Below the pieces are notes generated by a model. It was not told the DNA's origin. It did not search any database and worked only from the letters and a program-made list of their open reading frames with translations. Positions 21,276-30,793 of a DNA stretch of 64,000 bases are shown here, one piece after another. The DNA is taken from the NCBI GenBank assembly GCA_026315105.1, contig CM048745.1, positions 541,976,758 through 542,040,757 of the forward strand, in the 5' to 3' direction. How positions within the stretch are numbered: the stretch's first letter is position 1; every line of letters begins with the position of its first letter. The position numbers and the translations under genes are program-made. The DNA is from Locusta migratoria (lineage: Eukaryota; Arthropoda; Insecta; Orthoptera; Acrididae).

Positions 21276-21800
21276 TATAATTATCATGAATGTAATTTCG
21301 ATTACATAAAGGTGGACATTAAAAGCAATAAGACATAATTAGCTGGTTCGTACGAAGAACGACAGTGAGGCTGTTGACCGTAGAATGTAGCACTAATGGC
21401 TCTTACTCTGCTGCTACTTGGGAGTCCATTTGTAGAACATCTACCGCTCAACCGAATAAACGTTACTTCCGCGCCATTACTCGTTCTTACACTCTGAAAG
21501 CTACGAGTCAATGGAAAAAGATTGACCTTTGAAGAAAGCCAAAGACGAACTGTTGTAAATCACTCGGTTCTTGATAGCTGTTGTATTCTGCGATCAGCCT
21601 CCTGCTGAAGCCAAAATGCTTCACACTCTCAGCATACTGCGTACTAAGGACACCTTATGGTTTCTGAAATTCAGCATGGAATGAGAATTCCAGAGCTAGT
21701 ATTATACCTTAGACCACCCGAATACATTGCAAAGAGCACTAGCCGGGAGATCCCGAAAAGGACTCTATTTGCGCGGTGAAATGCTACTGTGTCAGAGACC
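21276..21800. other. Unassigned sequence
   Basis: No recognised motif or repeat. Confidence 0.35.
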
Positions 21801-21804
21801 ACGG

Positions 21805-21932
21805 GGAAATGGCCGCTCTAGGTAAGGCGCCGTGTCAAGTAAATCGCAGCCGCTTCCGTCAGAGTTTGAGTCCTCCATCGGGCATAGGTGTGTCCGTTGT
21901 CCTCAGCATAAGTTTAGTGGTTCGTAAGTTTA
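21805..21932 (+). repeat. Degenerate tRNA-headed SINE (family A/B body)
   Basis: An A-box-like ATGGCCGCTCTAGG, a B-box-like AGTTTGAGTCC, and body words AGTGGTTCGTAAGTTTAGGG. Head and body are diverged, and the tail is cut by the adjoining LINE fragment. Confidence 0.55.
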
Positions 21933-22149
21933 GGGAAGCATACAATAAGCACCCCCCATCATACCTTAGCAAAAGATCTTGCCGAGAAAAAACTTCTGGT
22001 CCTATGTAAAATCGGTAAGTTGATCAAAGGTCTCAAGCCACTCACTTATTCTGGGGTGGTAACAGAAGACAGCAAAATGAAGGCCGCAGTTTAAAATTTA
22101 ACATTTAAGAAGTCATTCACGCAGGATAAGCATGTAAACATACCTTCAT
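21933..22149 (+). pseudogene. CR1-clade LINE fragment (endonuclease-RT linker)
   Basis: Matches positions 17380-17620 of the larger copy: CATACAATAAGCAC, then CCTTAGCAAAAGATCTTGCC, then a KKSFT-like codon run near 22110. A SINE splits it at 22160; about 40 bp continue at 22372-22410 (GTAACTCCGAAATGGAGGAC). Frame breaks are numerous. Confidence 0.8.
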
Positions 22150-22160
22150 TTGATGGCCGC

Positions 22161-22360
22161 TCAAATGTTCAAATGTTTGTTAAGCTTATGGGACTTAACT
22201 ACGGGGTCATCAGTCCCTAAACTTACAAACTACTTATCTACGACCTTATACTAAGGACAGCACAAATATCCATGCCCGAGAGGGAATTCGAACCCCCGAC
22301 CGTAGTGGCCGTGCAGACCATGACTGCAGCGCCTCAGTCCCCCCGGCCACCGCGGCCGGC
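22161..22360 (-). repeat. SINE family A copy with 11-bp TSD, nested in LINE
   Basis: Full-length minus-strand copy flanked by TTGATGGCCGC at 22150-22160 and 22361-22371. It is younger than the CR1 fragment it splits. Confidence 0.95.
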
Positions 22361-22452
22361 TTGATGGCCGCAGTAACTCCGAAATGGAGGACATAGTAAT
22401 AGGCATAGTCCCTGATGATCATCAATAAAGTGCCATGAAAGTGCGACATCAG

Positions 22453-22479
22453 TTTTTTTTTTTTTTTTTTTTTTTTTTT
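22453..22479. repeat. Poly(T) tract, 27 nt
   Basis: A pure T run that could be the reverse of a poly(A) tail from a minus-strand retroposed sequence or a simple repeat. No recognisable retrocopy adjoins it. Confidence 0.9.
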
Positions 22480-22514
22480 GTAATGCAGCAAAATACAGTT
22501 TGCCCTATTTTAAG

Positions 22515-22555
22515 GGCCTGATGATGATGGCGTGGTCTATCGAAACTGGTTTCCA
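22515..22555 (+). other. Hammerhead-ribozyme-like stem-loop
   Basis: CTGATGA at 22518-22524, one extra T, then a 5-bp stem GATGG/CTATC (22526-22530 with 22537-22541, one G-T pair) closed by a 6-nt loop, then GAAAC and a TG-spaced GTT (22542-22551). This order of CUGAUGA, stem II, GAAA and a minimal stem III before the cleavage base is that of a hammerhead core. Stem I pairing is poor and the extra T is not canonical, so activity is doubtful. Confidence 0.4.
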
Positions 22556-22559
22556 GTAA

Positions 22560-23130
22560 ATGACAATATAAAAACACAGCTGATGATGGTGTTTTTCATT
22601 GTTTTCATTACAATTAAATCATGTGCCCAGTTGTTTGTTATTGATAAAAGCTACCTCTGGGATGGTTTCAAAATGGACATAATACCCGAAACCGATCACC
22701 TATCATAAAATAAATAAAATACTTCTGGGCAGCTTCGACTTACGAAATATGTATCGATCAAGCTATCAAGTTCCTGACTTAACGTACAACAAGATGGTAA
22801 TGAGTAACTTAAAATATATATCTAATTGATGCAAATTATATTTTAATTGACACTGTTATAAACTCCAAGTATGCAAAAATTTTAATTAATCCTCCCTATT
22901 AGTTATAAATGTGGTTTCTGTTCTTTCGAACAAGGCCGAAAGAACAGTCGGCCTACGATCGTTTCTTCAGTGCGGATGCACAGAAGGCCCTGACTCTTAT
23001 GGCAATCTGTAGGACTTGCCGCGATTACGGAGTGATACTGAGTAGGGACACTGTTAGTGTTGTGTGGGACAATTTGCATCTAATGGAAGGCGTACATGAG
23101 TAGTCCGTTCGGACGTAGTGATGGCTGTGC
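22560..23130. other. Unassigned; small open frame 22909-23103
   Basis: The plus-strand 64-codon frame contains SAYDRFFSADAQKALTLM and ends near the SINE at 23144. I recognise no family. It has a protein-like composition but no flanking splice or promoter evidence, so it is listed only as a possibility. Confidence 0.2.
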
Positions 23131-23143
23131 CCAAGTGGCGTAG

Positions 23144-23314
23144 CCGGCCTCGGTGGCCGAGCGTACTGCGGCACGCCAGTCACGATCTGCACGGCCACTA
23201 CGGTCGGGCATGGATATTTGTGCCGTCCTTAGTTAGTTCGTAAGTAGTTTGTAAGTTTAGGGACTGATGACCCCGTAGTTCAGTCCCATAAGCTCTACAA
23301 ACATCTGAACATCT
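23144..23314 (+). repeat. SINE family A copy with 12-bp TSD
   Basis: The head is shortened: the B-box part GGGGGTTCGAATCCCCCCTC is deleted, so ACGGTCGGGCATGG joins directly. Body and tail are intact. TSD CAAGTGGCGTAG at 23132-23143 and 23315-23326. Either the B box was lost after insertion or the copy was made from a B-box-deficient RNA. Confidence 0.93.
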
Positions 23315-23699
23315 CAAGTGGCGTAGTGGGCGGCGCGACCGCCTAGTAAGCAGGACGACTCGGGATAAAATCATGGCACACATTTTCAACGTTCTATACT
23401 GAGTCATTTCAATGTCCACTAGCAATTAACGTAAATTCCTTACGTATATATCTTCTGTATGAGGCAGTTTCGTATTTTACATACAACTACCTTAAACCAT
23501 CGTAATCAAGATGATATTTAAATTTTATGCATAAAACACCATCAGTTGTTACCGTTATTGAACTTTGACCAATGTCGAAAATCCAATATTATCATCTTCA
23601 GACCTTTGATGAGCACACAAATTCTGATGTGTTTAACTGCCTACTGTGAACAAGGTCTGCACTGTTTAACCAGTATGTCCATACATCTGTTTGCGACCT

Positions 23700-23905
23700 T
23701 CCAAACGATGTTTCACCTTATGCATCAGCGCTGATGCCTGCAGAAATGTGAACAGGTCGAGCAGGCGTAGGATAATGTATCGCAGGACCGTATTCGTCGT
23801 CTGTCTGAGCGAAGGGTTGCCAAAATCAGCGCCCGCAGTGGCGCCTGTAGAAGCTACGCCACGTACTAACATCTAACATGGGTGTTTCAGCATGGATCGA
23901 CACCT
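23700..23905 (+). pseudogene. Tc1-like transposase C-terminal remnant
   Basis: Reading EQVEQA-stop-DNVSQDRIRRLSERRVA followed by SARSGAC resembles the C-terminal AWDNVS...IRRL region of Tc1-like transposases, which follows the last catalytic residue. The same block occurs at 28720 on the minus strand (EEAWDNVSHDSIRRLYD). No catalytic residues remain. Confidence 0.55.
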
Positions 23906-24090
23906 GCTTCCTCAGTAGCGCTTGAATTATTGAAATGTAAATGTACTCATTCCATATGCACAATTTCACGATATAATATTCAATTAACTGGAAAATTCTA
24001 AGAGGCTTTACTTATATATGACCGTATCCATCTCTAAAGCAAATGAATAAGAACTAGTTGACCCGTGCGAATAATTCGCACTCTACCCTG

Positions 24091-24283
24091 CCGCGGCGGA
24101 GTGCCCGAGTGCTTTGAGGCGCTATGCTCCGGTGCGTGATGCCGTTCCCCGTCGGGGGTTCGAATCCTCAATCTGGCATGGATGTTTGTGATCTCTTTAG
24201 TATATGTTAGTTTATAAGTAGTTTGAAATTTTAGGGAATGATGGCCCCGCAGTTAAGTCCTATAAGCTCACAAACCAACATTT
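24091..24283 (+). repeat. tRNA-headed SINE with a third head type, 13-bp TSD
   Basis: Head: CCGCGGCGGAGTGCCCGAGT, then GCCGTTCCCCGTCGGGGGTT and a B box GGTTCGAATCC. The body is clearly the family-A body (AGTTTATAAGTAGTTT, GGCCCCGCAGTTAAGTCC). TSD GCACTCTAYCCTG, with one C/T difference, at 24078-24090 and 24284-24296. A relative at 54558-54690 has the same GCCGTTCCCCGTCGGGG. Confidence 0.9.
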
Positions 24284-24296
24284 GCACTCTATCCTG

Positions 24297-25011
24297 ATTA
24301 GTCACGGAAAGGTAAAATAGTAATAGGGAAAAGGCAGATACAAGTACATATGTATAAAAGATAATAATAATATTGCATGCACTGTAAAGTAGCGGGGAAT
24401 TAATTGTTAAATAAATTGTTATAAGGTATTTACCTGTGATGACGAAAGTTGAGATAATTCAGGTCATTCGCTCAGTACACAATACTTGCTTGAATAAAGT
24501 AAACAATTCCAATAGCTGTTGTGCTTCGACGTGTGAAAAAGAAATCTCGCGATAAACTAAGCTCGCGTAGAGAATCTAAACCACTGCAAGAGCTGTCGTG
24601 CTAAATAAAACTCTTTGTGTATTTTTCGTCGTTACATCGACGTGTATAAGCGAAACCGCGTGATACCTGCAGGTCTTTGAATTGCATAAAGAATCCAACC
24701 AAACATCTGCAAGAGCTGTCGTTCATGTTAGTTAAACAGATTGTCAATAGATGGTACTGTACCATCTACATTGCTTTTATATCGGCCCCGCAAACTAAGT
24801 TGATACTCTGCGCGATGGCTGTCGTGGTTGCAAATTTGACCCAAGAACCGACAAAGTACTATTTGTATGATCTTATTACTCCTTTTATTATATCGCGAGT
24901 GTCTTAATTAAATAGTGCCAGTAAAAGAAGATATATAGTTTGTTGGTTATAGTGAAATTAAATAATATTATTTTCTTGTTGATGGGGCCAGCAGCATTTA
25001 TGGCTTCGAAA
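24297..25011. other. Unassigned AT-rich sequence
   Basis: AAACTAAGCTCGCG and CAAGAGCTGTCGTG words recur within 24560-24720, hinting at a local duplication. Nothing codes. Confidence 0.35.
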
Positions 25012-25485
25012 TACGAAATTTTATTTTGAATTGTTCCAGGTAGCTGCAATTATTTTTTATTTTGCTTGTGTTTTAGGAATTTGCACAACAAGCTTGTTTC
25101 ATCTTATTGCCATTTTCAGATGCGTGGCAAGGTATTAGTGACATACATATAGCATTTGGTGGAAAACTGTCAACTGTCTGTTCTTTTACAATAATTTTAC
25201 TAACGAATTTTTCATTAATTCGTTGAAATTTTACGTTCTTTGGTATATTTGTCAAAATACGAAAGTACGTCAAATTTCATCGAATTACTGAAAAATTCGT
25301 TAATAAAATTATTATATAAGAACACACTTGATAGTTGTCTACCAAATGCTATATGTATGTCATTAACACCTTGACACGCATCTGAAAATGGCAATATGCT
25401 GAAACAAGTTTGTTGTGCAAATTCCTAAAACAAAAGCAAAATAAAAAATTATTGCAGCTACCTGGAATAACGTAATATAAAATTC
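25012..25485. mobile_element. Foldback element (~210-bp arms)
   Basis: The left arm (25012-25230) and right arm (25262-25485) are inverse copies: TTCCAGGTAGCTGCAATTAT is mirrored by ATTGCAGCTACCTGGAA, and the block with GCCATTTTCAGATGCGTG by its complement. The loop is about 30 bp, around AAATTTTACGTTC. No coding sequence, no clear TSD. Confidence 0.85.
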
Positions 25486-26864
25486 TCATGTGTTTTGTTT
25501 TCAGTGTTAAAAGTTTGCCTAAAAAGAAAGAACTCTGTGATTCAGTAATGATACATTAATTTCTGTAATTGTGATAATGAGTCTTTGTTAATCCAAATAG
25601 CAGCATTTAATTACTGGCGAAACAATGAGTGAATGAAAGTAATTTGTAACGAGCCTTAGAAACACTATGTCAGAGTACGGGTTAGAAACCATTAATTGAG
25701 AAACGATTAATGAGGGTTTATACATGACGGTGAAGAGTAGAACAGATGATGAAAACTTTCATAACATGTCTTTTAGTGTAAAGTTATACGTGCAACGGTG
25801 CAGGTGATAGGTTCAAGTTAATTAGCTTCTTTTGTCGCCAACATCTATGCCATACTGTAGCAGAATAGGAAAAATTTTCGTCTTGGCTATTTCGGAACTT
25901 GTTCGAAAGCTTGTCAATAGTAAGTAGGCGCCTCTCACGGGGAAAAAAATGAACGGATGATTTTAGCAGGAACGATCAAGCGAATGGAATAGACCTATCA
26001 AAGCGAGAGTGATATGAAGCTACTGTCCAATCATATCAAACTAAGCACCTCCGACCACATAAATAGAAGACTGGGTTTGCCAGTTAACGTTTTGGCCCCT
26101 ATAATTCGGAATATAACTGTAAAATACGCGGGGCTGCGTTACGCCTGAGTCAATAGCCGCAGCCGTCAACAAGGACGGCAGCTGTACTACATCACGTCCT
26201 GGCAGGCAGCATCTGTTTGCTGGCTGTCAGGACGATAAAACGACTCGTTATTAACGCTGGAACATCACGGAGTTTTCGTTTTCATCCATGACGTCCCTAA
26301 TTCAACGACGTAACTGTCATTGTGCGAAGAATGAATTTGATTGCAGCCGGCGCTGATTGTACTGTAAATCTGTGTGTTTTAAGAGCACGTCGCTGACAGC
26401 AGCTGGCGGTCGCGTAATTAACAAAACAACGTCTGCGTAATGTGATACACCAGAACGCAAACTTAATTTCGTCAGTGTCACTCGGCGCTGCTTTTGATTT
26501 CACGCGGAAGTTAATCAGCGATTTGAATTGCAGCTCTGACAACAGGGAGGGGGCTCGCGTGCCGGAAACTGAAAACTGAAACTGATTATGCACATGCATT
26601 TAATTGGCTGGCGGAAAACACGGCCGGGATTGAAGTCGTGTAAAATATTGACTTAACTGAGAGGCGTGCTAAGGCTACAATTTAGCGAACGAATTCTTTG
26701 CGATGTCAGACTGCAAATTCCAGGATATAATCGTATGAGTTTAAGCGCGTTGCCTCATTATTCTAAATAATTAGTCTTAAAACCTATTATAAATAAAAAA
26801 CACTAACTGGAATTTACTTTAATTAATAACTGTTGTATTATTGGTACACAGTGGTTGACAACAG
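25486..26864. other. Unassigned, no repeats recognised
   Basis: One of the few stretches without a visible mobile element. The minus-strand frame 26599-26297 (100 codons, many Arg/Ser) has no motif I know. Could be single-copy intergenic or intronic DNA. Confidence 0.35.
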
Positions 26865-26875
26865 GCTCTTATTGA

Positions 26876-27078
26876 GCCGCGATGGAGTAGCCGAGCGGTC
26901 TAAAGCGTCTCACTGCGGAGCGCGCGGTTGCTCGCCGTGGAGGTTCGAGTCCTCCCTGGGGCATGGGTGTGGGTGTTTGTCCTTAGGTTAGTTTACCTAG
27001 ATTTAAGTAGTTTGTAAGCTACGGACTGATGACCACGCAGTTAGGTCCGATAGATTTACAAACATTTGAACAACATTT
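26876..27078 (+). repeat. SINE family B copy with 11-bp TSD (best preserved)
   Basis: Head GCCGCGATGGAGTAGCCGAG with A box TAGCCGAGCGG, family-B core GAGCGCGCGGTTGCTCGCCG, and B box GGTTCGAGTCC. Body GTTAGTTTACC, AAGTAGTTTGTAAG, GGACTGATGACC and tail ACAAACATTTGAAC. TSD GCTCTTATTGA at 26865-26875 and 27079-27089. This is the reference copy for family B. Confidence 0.96.
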
Positions 27079-27089
27079 GCTCTTATTGA

Positions 27090-28555
27090 TGACGGTTATT
27101 GGTTCGGTAACAAAATTGTGGCCATAGTACACTCATTGTTTTTTATTTCCCCTTGATTATTATGTACTGAGCCCGCATGTAATGTGAAGAACTGCCTGGC
27201 TATCGAGAACTCTTCTGACGTAGTGCCACTACAATACAGCACCAAAGCGCTCATCAACGATTTACAACGATTAACTGAGCACCCTCGCGTTACCTACAGA
27301 ATCCTACTCCACAGAATCCTCTGTACCATAACAAATTCCCTGATTAATCCAGTGTATCTTCAATTTATACATTATGCATTTGATATACGTACATAAACTC
27401 ATAAAGTGTTGCTTGTACAATCGAAACAATAACAAAGGATAGGACATACAACCAATTGTTTAATCATTAGTAAATAAAATAAAATTTTTACCTACTTATA
27501 AGGGCCCTTACAGGCTTGAAGACATTAGGAAAACTTTGATTCGTGTAACATAGGGTTCTGTAAGAAATTTTTTGTCTTGATTGGTTTACAATACGATCCA
27601 GTGTCATAACATTTGGTGACTGAACTGATGAGGGAAGCACAAATACACTTCCAAAATTAAAGTAATCTGTCTTACAAGGAAAGTACATGGGCTCAAACAA
27701 ACATATATGCATGAACGTTTGCTTACAGGATCTCTACTTACACCTCAATGTGCTGGTGGGTGTCGTTTTTCTGCAAAGCTCTGCAACCATGCTCTAGATA
27801 GCACTGTAGATGTAATTGTAGATGCCATACGTGATGCAGATATCTTAACTATAACTTATGTAATAATCATCGTACATGTTCTCTAGTGAATTGTCATCAA
27901 AAGCCGTGATGATAGATGCAACTTTAACTATCTTTGTTGGTATTCGCTGCCACTGCTTCCATCGCCTCTTCCCGCACTTACCGTAGCACTACCACTTGCG
28001 ATGAGTTGTTCGTCATTATCATCCCTATTATCATTATTATGAGTTTGTAACAACAGTATCTAACTTATGCTCATATTTCTGTACCATAACAGATACGAGA
28101 AAGCATGCAAATGATTCATCTTCTACACTAATACCATCTTCACGAAGGGTTCTTCGTAACTTCATCTCAACTAATCGCAATACATTAGCAGGATTGATTA
28201 ACAATCGCCGCTCCATCTGACGCTTCACCACACAAATAACATCACAAAACGCAACTTCGGAGGCACACTGCAACTAGTGCAATAAGGGATCTTTACATTA
28301 TCTCTCATACGATTTTGGTGTATATGTGTTTTTTCGAGCCCAAGTACTTTCCTTGTTAGTCTTTTCCAATTCACCCAAGAAATATTGTCGAAACAATATT
28401 GTATTTACTGAGGTACAAGGTGTGAAATGATTATATGGCATTTCCCTCATGGGATTGTCGGGCCGCGTAGTGCAAGTCTTTTTACTTGACGCCACTTCGC
28501 CGACTTGCATGTCGATGACTATGAAAATGATAACACACAGCACCCAGTCCCCTGC
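27090..28555. other. Mostly unassigned; possible small coding frame
   Basis: No repeats recognised. The minus-strand frame 28273-28037 (78 codons: KRQMERRLLINPANVLRLVE onward) has a helix-forming, protein-like composition, and a further open stretch lies downstream at 28030-27920 in another frame. I do not recognise a family. It may be a transposase-associated or host exon fragment; splice sites were not convincing. Confidence 0.25.
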
Positions 28556-28559
28556 TGAA

Positions 28560-28871
28560 AAACAAACCCTGCCCCCCCCCTCCCCCCGCGGTAGTCAGTG
28601 ACGCTGCCGGCTGAGTTACTGGGGTGTCGATCCAGGTGGTGTAGCATCCATGAGAAGGCAATGCAGACGCTGACATCCATTCAATCATACAGACGACGTA
28701 TGCTATCGTGGGATACATTATCCCACGCCTCCTCGAACTGTTCACGTAGTTCTGGAGTACTTGTGGATTGACTAGTTCAGTTGGGCGCCCATCAATATGT
28801 GCAGGCAGATGCTGCTTGTCAAGAACTTGCTGCTCCAGTGTGTTGGCGCGCATTGTCCTGCTGCAACAACA
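28560..28871 (-). pseudogene. Tc1-like transposase C-terminal part
   Basis: Minus strand near 28870: VLLQQDNARQHTG, the region of the second catalytic Asp of Tc1-like transposases (QDNARPH in relatives). Further on EEAWDNVSHDSIRRLYD appears near 28735, then a stop. The piece between, where the third acidic residue should sit, is scrambled. It belongs with the N-terminal part at 29516-30253; an inverted SINE pair has been inserted between. Confidence 0.75.
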
Positions 28872-29057
28872 CATCAGGTTCTCATATTCACAGATTATAT
28901 GACTTCAACTTCGAATGGGCAAAGCTGAAAATGTGTACCCAGCCGGGATTCGAACCCGGATCTCCTGCTTTCTAGGCAGTTTCGCTGACCCCTATACAAC
29001 TGGGGACAAAGTGAGCACCACACCTGCAAGGACTACCTGTTCTTTCGGAATGCACGC

Positions 29058-29146
<89 letters not shown>

Positions 29147-29515
29147 CAGGCAATGATTCTTTCGTTAGTGGGGAGGGGTGGGCAAGTTTGGACCCATTAC
29201 TCTTACGGAATTTAGTAGATAGTGACGAGTGACGAGTTTGAGTACTGTGGGCAGGGTAAAGCTGGAAATTTGTGTCTGACGGGAGGCGTGCTTAGGTAGT
29301 CCTTGCAGGTGCGGTGATCACTGTGTCCCAAGTGGTGTAGTGGTCAGCGCAACTGCCTAGAAAGCAGGAGACCCGTGTTCGAATCCCGGTTGGGTACATA
29401 TTTTCAGCTTTGCCCATTCGCAGTTGAAGTCATATAATCTGTGAATATGAAAACGATAACTGCAGGAACAGAAGTGACGTCTGTTCTTTCGGAATAGACG
29501 CCACATGTATATATA
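28872..29515. mobile_element. Inverted pair of tRNA-headed repeats around an (AC)n(AT)n tract
   Basis: The left unit (28872-29048, minus) and right unit (29298-29452, plus) share a tRNA-like head: GTGTAGTGGTCAGCGCAACT (A-box region), CCTAGAAAGCAGG (anticodon-arm-like) and GTTCGAATCCCGG (B box) in the right unit. Both end in CATATAATCTGTGAATATGA. The words CTGTTCTTTCGGAAT occur at about 29038 and 29480. The insert separates two parts of a Tc1-like element. Confidence 0.85.
29059..29144. repeat. (AC)n then (AT)n microsatellite
   Basis: About 11 CA units followed by about 31 AT/TA units. The length probably varies between individuals. Confidence 0.98.
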
Positions 29516-30253
29516 TCAGGTTCTGTTGCGAGAATGTCGAACTAACGGTCTTTCATTCTACGCGTACCGAGCACTAGTCAACGTTAGCCTTCAACAGCAA
29601 ACGTGAACGAGAGTTTTAGCTTATCGCATCCCAGACTGTGGGGTCAATGTATCTTGCACAGAGCATTATACGAGACTTCACACTACGTCGTTTGCACAAA
29701 CGACCATCACTTGCATGCAGTAAGATAATGGCCTGCCACTCGAAATTTCAAGTGATGTTCTCACGGCACCCATTGCGAGCCGTGCACGGTGACGTGACGT
29801 GGTTGGAAGATGGACGAGAGGTATGCGTACCTCCAGACCCGCTGCTTGTGTACAGTCGTTGTGCGATCTGCCACTCCTGGCTTAGCGGGTCTGTGCTACG
29901 TAGAGACGTGTGAGAATGTCCACGTGACTACTGTAACAAGCAAACGGCTGACCGCAGAACGTCCAAAATGTGTGGCAATTTTCCGAAAGGGCCATGTTGC
30001 CACTCGTAAGGACACAATTTGACCCCTTTCAAACTGGCAGAGTTGACTGTAGGAAGCATGCGTGGGTCTCTGTGGCATGGGACTGTTTGCATCGTACCTG
30101 GGCCTCACGGCAGTAAACATCCCCTGTTACAGGGTACACGCAGATGTCACTCTGGCCGCTATGTGACAACGCTGTCCAATGGCGGCTTTCTCCCATCTAA
30201 TCAAAATCGACCACTTCTTTCCAGGTGTACTAATTTTTTCCGGAAGTGTAGTT
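29516..30253 (-). pseudogene. Tc1-like transposon, terminal repeat and N-terminal half
   Basis: The element end at about 30253 reads ACACTTCCGGAAAAAATTAG on the minus strand, a Tc1-style terminus. The N-terminal DNA-binding region appears at about 30040-29960: FERGQIVSLRVATWPFRKIA, a helix-turn-helix of the FERG/IVGLR type, continuing HFGRSAVSRLL. Later blocks to 29560 are frameshifted; a WDAIS-NSR stretch near 29610 corresponds to the first catalytic (DESRF) region. A similar block is in the remnant at 41455. Confidence 0.7.
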
Positions 30254-30539
30254 CAAAATAATGCAGTAGCTTAACAAAGGAGTGAAGGAACCTATCTTGT
30301 AACGTGAAAAAATCCTATGCTATCCTGGCAGTATTACATTCTCATTAGCAGACCACAAAGTTTTCATTTCTTTTGCATGAACCTTAATTTCCTTACCAAA
30401 TTCTTCTTGTATCTCTCCATAGATTTCTCGGTTCACTCACTGAATAACATACTTCTCTCTCCGCAGCCACTGCTTGAATTTCGTTCCCATCGACTGTTAT
30501 AACTGCTCCATTAAGTTTCGGGTGTGCAGCCGCAAGAAT
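30254..30539. other. Unassigned, possibly old repeat
   Basis: On the minus strand around 30480-30330 there is a Lys/Glu-rich broken reading (EKSMERYKKNLVRKLR). No family recognised. Confidence 0.25.
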
Positions 30540-30793
30540 TCTTCTTCTTCTAATATTTCGGCTGTGTAACGTTCAGCCACCTCCAGAGTGAGCCGAAAGA
30601 CTGACGCTCCAGTGCTCGCTTCGGCCCTTTATACTCACGTACCGCACGACTGCGCATGCAGCCCCAGATACATATGCGCCAGAGACGTTGGTCGGCGGCA
30701 AAGACGTGCATAATGCACGAGTTGAATCTCTGACTCCGCAGTCGATCCGTGTTGGCGTGTCGATGTATCACTATGAGCTGTACTGTGACGACG
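30540..30793 (-). other. Penelope-like element 3' region with stem-loop
   Basis: Lies immediately downstream of the GIY-YIG ORF. The minus strand contains CTGGAGGTGGCTG...CAGCCGAAATATT (30590-30551), i.e. a GGCTG/CAGCC stem followed by GAAA, the same layout as the hammerhead-like motif found in the foldbacks. Penelope-like elements are known to carry hammerhead motifs; this one is degenerate. Confidence 0.45.

Noticed and set aside
25073..25273. 66-codon minus-strand frame
   Set aside because: Falls in the left arm and loop of a foldback; no motif.
29323..29397. Possible functional tRNA gene
   Set aside because: Anticodon-arm-like CTGCCTAGAAAGCAG is attractive, but the unit is part of an inverted repeat pair with a SINE-like 3' body, and a near copy lies at 28938-29010.
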